Below, piece by piece: positions 15,111 through 21,086 of a stretch of 21,086 bases of DNA. Below the pieces are notes generated by a model, which worked only from the letters and a program-made list of their open reading frames with translations, ran no database searches and was not told the DNA's origin. How positions within the stretch are numbered: the stretch's first letter is position 1; every line of letters begins with the position of its first letter. The translations under genes were made by a program, and so were the position numbers. The DNA is taken from the NCBI GenBank assembly GCA_041687805.1, contig JBDNJK010000015.1:1-21086 (forward strand). Reading direction: 5' to 3'. Origin of the DNA: SZUA-87 sp041687805. GTDB lineage: Bacteria > Actinomycetota > Acidimicrobiia > Acidimicrobiales > Aldehydirespiratoraceae.

Positions 15111-16227
15111 TGCGGAGTTCGGAGGTGAACAGGTCGGGTTGTTCCCAGGCAGCGAAGTGGCCGCCTTTGTCGAGTTCGTTCCAGTGGACGATGTTCTTGT
15201 AGCGGGCGTCGGCCCACCGTCGGCTGCAGGTGATGATCTCTTTGGGGAAGATGCTGCAGGCGGTTGGGATTTCGACGGTGCCATCGCCGAAAGCCGCGAA
15301 GCTTTCCCAGTAGAGACGGGCCGACGAAGCCGCTGACTTGGTGAACCAGTAGACGGAGATGTTGTCGAGAATCTCGTCACGCGTCAGCGCGTTCTCTGGA
15401 TGGCCGTGGCAATCGGTCCACGCCCACATCTTCTCGACAATCCAGGCCGCCTGACCGGCCGGCGAATCGGTCAGGCCGTAACCGAGAGTCTGGGGGCGGG
15501 TTGCCTGCTGCTTGGACTATCCGGAATCCCACTTGTCGTAGTAGCCCAACGCCTCAAGGGCGGCCATTTCCTGGGGAGTGGGGTCGGCCATCGAGTCCGG
15601 CGTGGGCGCGGCGATCGGCATATTGCTGTGGATCATCTTGCAATGACCGAGGTTCTGACTGCCGATCGCGGTCGTGACAGCGGCACCCCAGTCTCCTCCT
15701 TGGGCCACGTATGAGTCATAGCCGAGCCTCACCATGAGCTGATCCCACATTCCCGCGATCGCCTCCACGCCAGTGCCGGTGGAGCTCGGTTTGGCACTCC
15801 AGCCGTAGCCGGGCATGGAGGGAATCACGAGGTGGAAGGCTTGGTCGGCGGTGCCACCGTGATTGGTCGGATCGGTTAGCGGTGCGATCACTTTCTGGAA
15901 CTCAACGACCGATCCTGGCCATCCAAAAGTCAGGACCAACGGAGTGGCGTCGTCGTGGGATGAACGGACATGTTGGAACTGGATGTCGAGCCCATCGATC
16001 TCGGTGATGAAGTTCGGATTGGAATTGAGCCCAGATTCGCAGCGTCGCCAGTCGTATTCGTTTTCCCAGTAGTCGCAGAGTTCACGCACATAGCCGGCCG
16101 GCGCGCCCTGAGACCAATCATCGACCGGTTCAGACTCAGGCCAGCGAGTGCGCGAAAGCCGGTCGCGGAGATCGGTCAGCTCTGCGTCGGTGACAGCGAT
16201 CGTGAACGGCCTGATTTCAGCATCCAT
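15091..16227 (-). pseudogene. Epoxide hydrolase (EHN-type alpha/beta hydrolase) broken by an in-frame TAG
   Basis: On the minus strand from ATG 16227, 236 codons give the EHN N-terminal region (PFTIAVTDAELTDLRDRL), FGWPGS (101-106, oxyanion loop) and QGGDWGA (176-182, nucleophile D179). TAG follows at 15517-15519, codon 237. The same frame then continues without any other stop to 15091 with SKQQATRPQTLGYGLTDSPA and GGHFAAWEQP (H357, the catalytic histidine). Full length would be 378 residues, right for the microsomal-type epoxide hydrolase family. Homologues, as I recall, have tyrosine here (DSGYSKQQ), so one base change TAC or TAT to TAG explains it. The first fragment lacks the histidine and acid of the triad and should be inactive. 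Read-through or a sequence error are the alternatives. Confidence 0.85.
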
Positions 16228-16267
16228 CCACGAATGCTCGCCTCATATCTCGCCATGCGCAAAACGA

Positions 16268-17440
16268 TCAGGGGCTGGGCGGCGCCGGAAACAAGCTGGC
16301 GTTGCCAACTACATCGAACGGAACCGTGGCCGGTTCGGCTCCGGTTATGTCGATCATCACCGGCGCGAGGTTGATGGCGTTGCCACCGGTGATCTGCATA
16401 CGGTTCACAACCAAATGTGTGGGCGAGTACCGGATTGACGGGATCACAGAATCCGTCGGAGCGACACCGGTGAAATCGATCGGCATGGCGAACTCGACTC
16501 GTCCGGTGGCCAGGTCCATCCCTTTGACCACCCATGAATCACCGACGAGCATGAAGTCTCCGGTGGCGTCGTCGTAACCCTGATCTGGCCCCTCGGCCCA
16601 CACCACCGTCTTGCCGTCAGGTGACAATGCCGCTGCCTGCACCATGGGCGGAGACGCGTAGGCGAGGTCGTCGGTGGGGCTCGGCAGGATGACCTCTGCA
16701 CCGAATGAGTCGACATAGCTGACTGTCTCCGTGAGATCAGACCACCCGCTCACAACCGCCGTGCCAAAGTTGGACCACTCCACAGTTCCGGCACCGTATT
16801 CGGGAGCCCATGCCAACCCCAGATGCACAACAGTGAGAGTCTCGAGGCCGATAGCCAGGATGTCGCCCGTTTCGGGCATTGCGAAGCTGTCTTCCGCGGC
16901 GATCACTGATTCCTCGCCGTTGATCATCTCGACCCCAAATAGCCGGTCGACTCCGGGGATGACTTCACGAGAGCCGTCCTGCCGATAGAGGACTACCTCT
17001 CCCGCTCCGAACGGGTCGCCGACGAAGTGTTCTTCGGTGACCGCTGTGAAGTCACTCATGAGAAAGGCCCTGCTGACCTGGTTGTCGGTGACAACCTCGA
17101 CGTAGGAGATCATCGTGCCGTCGGGGCCAGGCCCTACAGATCGCACCGTATTTCCATCAGCCAGAACCAGCGTCGGAATCTGCAGGTCAGGAACAACGGG
17201 TGCGGCCGAGGTGGTCGTTGGAGCCGTGGTGGTGGACTCGACCGCGGCGACGGTCGTCGTCGTCCACGCGGCAGTGGTCGTCGGAGCGACCGAAGTGGCC
17301 GATGCCGACACTGTCGTTGGCGGCGCAGATGTGGTGGACCCATCGGCGATGTTGGCCAGGTCGAGCGAGGACCCGCCACATGCCGAGGCGACCAGCGCCA
17401 GAACTGCGATCAGAGTCGAGAACTTCAGATATCTGTGCAC
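16268..17440 (-). CDS. Secreted lipoprotein with Ser/Thr-rich linker
   Basis: A 390-residue protein starting at GTG 17440. The N-terminus is a lipoprotein signal: basic MHRYLKF, a hydrophobic stretch, and a lipobox ending in C21 (LVASAC), followed by GG. Residues 30-80 form a Thr/Ser/Ala/Pro-rich linker that suits passage through the cell wall. The rest shows repeated short beta-strand patterns (DGTMISYVEVV, ALSPDGKTVVWAEG, SVIPSIRYSPTHLVVNRM) like a beta-propeller of the kind that uses SPDGK blades. No catalytic motif is seen. It is probably anchored to the outer face of the cytoplasmic membrane, with a binding or sensing role; function unknown. The longer frame to 17605 is rejected because it buries the signal peptide. 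Confidence 0.8.
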   Translation of the reverse strand: MHRYLKFSTLIAVLALVASACGGSSLDLANIADGSTTSAPPTTVSASATSVAPTTTAAWTTTTVAAVESTTTAPTTTSAAPVVPDLQIPTLVLADGNTVRSVGPGPDGTMISYVEVVTDNQVSRAFLMSDFTAVTEEHFVGDPFGAGEVVLYRQDGSREVIPGVDRLFGVEMINGEESVIAAEDSFAMPETGDILAIGLETLTVVHLGLAWAPEYGAGTVEWSNFGTAVVSGWSDLTETVSYVDSFGAEVILPSPTDDLAYASPPMVQAAALSPDGKTVVWAEGPDQGYDDATGDFMLVGDSWVVKGMDLATGRVEFAMPIDFTGVAPTDSVIPSIRYSPTHLVVNRMQITGGNAINLAPVMIDITGAEPATVPFDVVGNASLFPAPPSP

Positions 17441-17446
17441 CGGGCG

Positions 17447-17452
17447 ATCGTA
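17447..17452 (-). promoter_or_regulatory. Candidate -10 box (TACGAT) of the lipoprotein gene
   Basis: On the minus strand TACGAT ends six bases before GTG 17440, in the 67-base gap after the HD-domain gene. It supports the signal-peptide start. Confidence 0.5.
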
Positions 17453-17507
17453 CGTTGCATGAAAGCTGACGGTCCTACCGAACAATACGGACGCAGCTTG
17501 CGGTGTT

Positions 17508-18140
17508 TCAGGGCGCCGGCAGGAGTGACCCATCGGCCACAGCAGCATCGAGCATTGCTTCGGCAACTTCCCACAATTTCGTGAGCCCGAGAGCGATTCC
17601 ACCATTGATGTTCTTGACCTGATCAGCGGTGATGCCGTGGCGATTCCAGCTGCCCCCGCCGATGGCGAGGTTGAGCATCAGGGGCTGCAACCGGTCACAC
17701 GAATAGGCGAACTTCGCCTCAGGTGTCTCCCTGGCCTCGTACTCGTCCCACGCAGACCGCAGGTCGCGTCCCTCTGGATCCGGCAACATCGCGAAGATCC
17801 GGTCGGCCGCTTCCTGTTCGGCAACGGCAATCGCGGCTCGCGCTTCTGCGTCGTAGATGAAGACGTCGCCGGCGTCGATCTCGACTATGTCGTGCACAAG
17901 CAGGATCTTCACCACCCGTTCCAGGTCGACCGGTTCATCAGCGAAGGGAGCCAACGCCAGTGCCGTCATCGCCAGGTGCCAAGAATGCTCAGCAGAGTTC
18001 TCCTGCCGGCTGTCGTCGGCCAGCATGGTTTGACGCAACACTGTCTTCAGTTTGTCGATCTCGAGAATGAATCGAAGCCGTTGAGCCAGCTCCGGGTTGA
18101 CGTCAGCCGCCACCTTCAGCGCTGATTCTGCATCCATCAT
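17508..18140 (-). CDS. HD-domain phosphohydrolase (YfbR/HDDC2-like nucleotidase)
   Basis: A 210-residue soluble protein. ENSAEHSWHLAM (47-58) gives H52, LVHDIVEIDAGD (81-92) gives H83 and D84, and YSCDRLQP (146-153) gives D149: the H-HD-D metal set of HD phosphohydrolases. The SAEHSWH and HDIVEIDAGD wording is typical of the YfbR/HDDC2 group, whose known members are 5'-deoxynucleotidases that cut dNMPs. The activity here is inferred. The start ATG 18140 overlaps the TGA of the upstream exonuclease gene (ATGA), so the two are co-translated. The link fits a nucleotide-recycling role: the exonuclease releases nucleotides and this enzyme could dephosphorylate them. Confidence 0.88.
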   Translation of the reverse strand: MMDAESALKVAADVNPELAQRLRFILEIDKLKTVLRQTMLADDSRQENSAEHSWHLAMTALALAPFADEPVDLERVVKILLVHDIVEIDAGDVFIYDAEARAAIAVAEQEAADRIFAMLPDPEGRDLRSAWDEYEARETPEAKFAYSCDRLQPLMLNLAIGGGSWNRHGITADQVKNINGGIALGLTKLWEVAEAMLDAAVADGSLLPAP

Positions 18141-19009
18141 CGACTCCGTTCCGTAGCCAGGTAGTTGGCGCGTGCCCCGATGCGGCCGGCGCTGATCGTG
18201 TCGCACATCTCATTGAATCCAGAAATCGGACCGAACCATTCCAGCTCATCGACCGACTTGCTCACCGGAGCGTCGAGGGCAACCGTTGCGATGCGACGAA
18301 ACAGGTCGGCGTCGCTTCGGTTGGCGGAAAGCGTGGCGGCGAGCTTCGCCGCCCCTCGCAACTCGACATCCCAGTCGGCCACATCGTCGGGAACGTTGTC
18401 GATGTGGAGATAACGACTCAGCACAGCAGCAGCCGACTTCGCACCCCAACCCGACAGCCCCGGAAAACCGTCGGCGGTGTCGCCCACCAGCCCGAGATAG
18501 TCGGGGATTGACTCGGGCGGAACACCGAACTTTTCAATCACCCCGGCGCGGTCGAATGTCACCTCGCGCCGGCGGTCGAGTTGCACGACCCTGCCATCAG
18601 CCGTGACGCACTGCGCCAGGTCCTTGTCGGGGGTGCAGATGATGACCTGCTCGACACGTGAATCGGCCGCAGCCATCGCAGCGCCGGCGGCCATTGCATC
18701 ATCAGCCTCGTGGCGGATCTGCGGCCACACGGTGAAGCCGGCGAGGGTCAGCAACTGTTCCAGTTCGGGAAATTGGGCGAGAATGTCGGGGTCGGTTTCG
18801 CTGCCGTCCTTGTATCCCGCATACATGTCGTTGCGGAATGACTTGATCAGCGAGTCGGTGGCAACACCAATGTGGGTGGCACCGCCCTCGATCATGTCGA
18901 GCAGTGTGTTGAGAACCCCGCGTTGCGCACCGTGTCGCTGATCTCGATTGAATTTCGCGAAGTGGTAGCGGAACAGTTCGTATGTGCCGTCGACGATGTG
19001 GACCTTCAT
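18137..19009 (-). CDS. Stand-alone 5'-3' exonuclease (FEN/PolI-type)
   Basis: A 290-residue nuclease like the 5'-exonuclease domain of DNA polymerase I, without a polymerase domain. Acidic metal ligands sit in HIVDGTY (D7), HEADDAMA (100-107, E101, D103, D104), TPDKDLAQ (126-133, D128, D130) and GDTADGFPG (176-184, D177, D180). The last is followed by LSGWGAKSAAAVL, the helix-3-turn-helix that grips DNA. NDMYAGYKDG is the arch region. Such enzymes remove RNA primers and flaps. ATG 19009 is chosen over the upstream ATG at 19285, which adds an arginine-rich stretch inside the divergent helicase gene. Neither a strong RBS nor a TANNNT box precedes it. It is the first gene of the exonuclease-HD pair. 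Confidence 0.92.
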   Translation of the reverse strand: MKVHIVDGTYELFRYHFAKFNRDQRHGAQRGVLNTLLDMIEGGATHIGVATDSLIKSFRNDMYAGYKDGSETDPDILAQFPELEQLLTLAGFTVWPQIRHEADDAMAAGAAMAAADSRVEQVIICTPDKDLAQCVTADGRVVQLDRRREVTFDRAGVIEKFGVPPESIPDYLGLVGDTADGFPGLSGWGAKSAAAVLSRYLHIDNVPDDVADWDVELRGAAKLAATLSANRSDADLFRRIATVALDAPVSKSVDELEWFGPISGFNEMCDTISAGRIGARANYLATERSR

Positions 19010-19059
19010 GACCGCCGAGCCTTCCACAACCGGCCGCCTGATGCGCCATGATGCCTTCG

Positions 19060-21086
19060 ATGCATTTACCGAACACCGGATTGCCAATTGAAGACGAGAT
19101 CGACGCGGTGCGAAGCGCACTCCTTGATCGTGGAGTTGTCGTGCTGCAGGCCGAACCCGGAGCGGGCAAGACAACGGTTGTTCCTTTGCGATTACTCGAC
19201 GAGCTATGGCTGGCAGATCGTCGGATCGTGATGCTCGAACCTCGACGCGTCGCGGCAAGAGCAGCGGCGCGTCGTATGGCATCACTGATCGGAGAGTCGC
19301 CGGGAGAGACGGCCGGCTGGGTCACACGTGACGACCGGCGTGTCGGGCCGTCGACTCGCATCGAGGTGGTGACAGAAGGTGTTCTCACCGCGCGATTGGT
19401 CGACAACCCGACTCTGTCAGGCGTGGGGCTGGTCATATTCGACGAGTTCCACGAGAGAAGCCTTCCTGGCGATGCCGGCCTCGCTCTTGCAGTGGATGGT
19501 CGCCGGATGGGTCAACTCGATGCCCGGCTGTTGGTCATGTCGGCCACGCTCGACACCGACCTCGTCGCTCGATTCATAGCGGATGAGGAACACCCTGCAC
19601 CTGTTATCAACGCGCCTGGCCGCAGCTATCCGGTCGAAATCAAGTGGCGGCCACGCCGTCGACGGGAGCCACTCGTACCGAAGGTGGTCAGGGCGGTAGG
19701 CGAGGCGTTGACCTCTCCCGGCAGTGTCCTCGTTTTCCTTCCCGGCGTGGGTGAGATCAGGCGAACCGAACAGTCGTTGCGCGCCGAATTGGGTGTCGAT
19801 GGTCCGACCGTGATGCCACTCCACGGTTCGCTTCCCGGGGCGGAGCAGGATGCTGCGATTGTGGAACGGGCCGGACGTCGCATAGTGCTGGCCACCGACG
19901 TCGCCGAGACCAGCCTCACTGTCGAGGGGATCGGTTCCGTGGTCGACGCCGGCCTCAATCGAGTGCCCCGCTACGACACCCGAACCGCAATGACTTCCCT
20001 GATCACCACTTCAGCGTCGCGAGCATCCGCTGAGCAACGGGCTGGGCGGGCCGGGAGAACCGGCCCGGGTGTGGCCATTCGTTTGTGGTCGAAACTTGAG
20101 CACGGATCACGGCCCGCGTTTCTGCCTCCCGAGATCACTCAGGTCGACTTGGCAGGGCTCGTCCTTGATCTGGCACGGCGGGGCGTGGTCGACCGGCTCC
20201 AGATCCCGTTCCTTGATCCCCCGCCGGAGAAGGTTTGGAATGAGGGTGTCTCGCTTCTTCGTTCGTTGGGAGCCATCAACGAGGACGGAACGACCACATC
20301 ACTCGGCGGTGAAATGGCGCGGGTGCCTGCTCACCCCCGTCTAGCTCACATGATCGTGGCTTCGAAGCATCCTTGGCTGGCCTGCCTGGTCGCGGCGCTC
20401 CTCGATGACCGAGATATTCTCCGTGGCCGACCGAGCGATCTGCCGACCGATCTCGCCCAACGGGTGGACCTGCTGACCGACCCCGATCGCCACCATCCGG
20501 CCGCCGACGGTCGCGCCATCAGGTCGACTCGAGACCGTGCACGAGACTTGGCCCGCCGCATGGGCATCGTCGATGGGCCGGTCGACGTTTCCGATATCGG
20601 GGCCGTTCTGGCCGCAGGCTTCCCAGATCGCGTCGCCCGACGTAAGGCGCGCGAGCGAGGCCGGTTTGTGATGCTTGATGGGCGCAGCTTCAAGGTCCCA
20701 CGGGGTGATGATCTTGGTGACGCCGCTGGTCTGGTGGCGGCAGATCTCGGAGGTCGACCCAAGGACCCGGTGCTGGGTCGGGGCGCGCCTCTCGAAGCGA
20801 AAATCGATCACATCGTCTACGCCACACCTGATCTCGATGCCACTATTTCCGAGGTGACCACCGGCTGGGGAGTCGTGCCATCGATAGGTGGTCGCCACGA
20901 CGGCCTGGGCACTCGTAACGCTCTGCTGTCGCTCGGTAACGGCAGCTATCTCGAGTTGGTTGGCCCAGACCCAGACCAGCCCGACCCGCCTGGTCCTCGC
21001 CCTTTCGGGGTGGACGACCTCACAGCCCCTCGCGTGGTCACGTGGGCTGCCCGCGTGCCCGATATCGACCTTTGGGTCAAGTGGGC
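19060..21086 (+). CDS. hrpB: HrpB-type DExH helicase fused in frame to a glyoxalase-like (VOC) domain; 3' end cut off
   Basis: Hand-translated from ATG 19060, open to the window end (675 codons, C-terminus missing). Residues 7-330 form the helicase core: Walker A EPGAGKTT (32-39, K37), FDEFHERS (127-134, DExH), SAT (161-163), LATDVAETSLTVEGI (277-291) and QRAGRAGR (326-333). Residues 340-580 match the HrpB middle region, ending near GGRPKDPVLGRGAPL. The usual C-terminal HrpB domain should follow. Instead, at about 581, KIDHIVYATPDLDATI begins a Glyoxalase_3/VOC-type domain with GGRHDGLGTRNALLSLG and SYLELVGPDP. No stop or frame change separates them. HrpB helicases are of unclear function, and the VOC domain would bind metal or a small ligand. 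Upstream in-frame ATGs at 19048 and 19051 are alternative starts; CATGAT seven bases before 19060 is a weak -10 candidate. It is divergent from the exonuclease gene. Confidence 0.88.
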   Translation, partial: MHLPNTGLPIEDEIDAVRSALLDRGVVVLQAEPGAGKTTVVPLRLLDELWLADRRIVMLEPRRVAARAAARRMASLIGESPGETAGWVTRDDRRVGPSTRIEVVTEGVLTARLVDNPTLSGVGLVIFDEFHERSLPGDAGLALAVDGRRMGQLDARLLVMSATLDTDLVARFIADEEHPAPVINAPGRSYPVEIKWRPRRRREPLVPKVVRAVGEALTSPGSVLVFLPGVGEIRRTEQSLRAELGVDGPTVMPLHGSLPGAEQDAAIVERAGRRIVLATDVAETSLTVEGIGSVVDAGLNRVPRYDTRTAMTSLITTSASRASAEQRAGRAGRTGPGVAIRLWSKLEHGSRPAFLPPEITQVDLAGLVLDLARRGVVDRLQIPFLDPPPEKVWNEGVSLLRSLGAINEDGTTTSLGGEMARVPAHPRLAHMIVASKHPWLACLVAALLDDRDILRGRPSDLPTDLAQRVDLLTDPDRHHPAADGRAIRSTRDRARDLARRMGIVDGPVDVSDIGAVLAAGFPDRVARRKARERGRFVMLDGRSFKVPRGDDLGDAAGLVAADLGGRPKDPVLGRGAPLEAKIDHIVYATPDLDATISEVTTGWGVVPSIGGRHDGLGTRNALLSLGNGSYLELVGPDPDQPDPPGPRPFGVDDLTAPRVVTWAARVPDIDLWVKW

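Noticed and set aside
17200..17350. Repetitive GTCGTC/GTGGTG-like DNA in the lipoprotein gene
   Set aside because: It encodes the Thr/Ser/Ala linker typical of actinobacterial lipoproteins; the units are irregular and not a tandem repeat.
20780..20787. GGCGCGCC palindrome near the HrpB-VOC junction
   Set aside because: An 8-base GC palindrome is expected by chance in such DNA and does not by itself show a recombination or assembly join.
1..21086. A defence system, CRISPR array, prophage or biosynthetic cluster
   Set aside because: I read both strands for repeats, integrases, transposases, nuclease-effector pairs and NRPS/PKS motifs and found none. The exonuclease, HD and helicase genes are housekeeping-type families, and the helicase is divergent from the other two.

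Overview
The window is a compact, gene-dense piece of chromosome, and I place it in the Actinobacteria, most likely near the Acidimicrobiia. The evidence is moderately high GC, frequent GTG starts, an acyl-CoA carboxylase beta subunit followed by a small epsilon subunit, an F420-type luciferase-like oxidoreductase, a stand-alone 5'-3' exonuclease, and many genes with a TANNNT hexamer just upstream of the start codon (leaderless transcription). The lineage is an inference, because no rRNA or other phylogenetic marker is present. I found no tRNA, rRNA, CRISPR array, insertion sequence or phage gene. No gene-free stretch exceeds about 160 bases, and most gaps are under 60.

Layout. 1-983 (-): 5' part of an alkylsulfatase-like metallo-beta-lactamase-fold (MBL) enzyme. 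1029-3641 (-): a large membrane protein joining an acyltransferase-3 domain to a GT39-type glycosyltransferase domain. 3671-4330 (+): a gamma-glutamylcyclotransferase-like protein. 4378-4656 (+): a small unknown protein. 4705-6084 (+): TrpB2-type tryptophan synthase beta. 6095-6805 (-): glyoxalase-II-like MBL hydrolase. 6862-7830 (+): fatty acid desaturase. 7823-9976 (-): ClC chloride transporter with CBS domains and an extra C-terminal domain. 10132-11070 (+): prephenate dehydratase. 11071-13677 (-): LLM oxidoreductase, acyl-CoA carboxylase beta and its epsilon subunit. 13723-14304 (+): LOG-family phosphoribohydrolase. 14414-15058 (+): FMN-binding split-barrel protein. 15091-16227 (-): epoxide hydrolase gene broken by an in-frame TAG. 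16268-17440 (-): lipoprotein. 17508-19009 (-): 5'-3' exonuclease and HD-domain phosphohydrolase, translationally coupled. 19060 to the end (+): HrpB-type helicase whose frame continues into a glyoxalase-like (VOC) domain.

The genes are mostly housekeeping and metabolic: aromatic amino acids (TrpB2, PheA), fatty acid and acyl-CoA metabolism (desaturase, AccD/epsilon), envelope decoration (acyltransferase-GT39), nucleic acid processing (exonuclease, HD protein, HrpB) and ion transport. There is no obvious defence island or gene cluster. The unusual points are a perfect 34-bp palindrome holding the last codons and stop codons of two convergent genes (both ending AFSFL), the HrpB-VOC in-frame fusion, the single-nonsense epoxide hydrolase pseudogene, the recurring TANNNT-N6-start-codon arrangement, the acyltransferase-GT39 fusion, and the ClC-CBS-CBS protein with a probable stress-protein-like tail.
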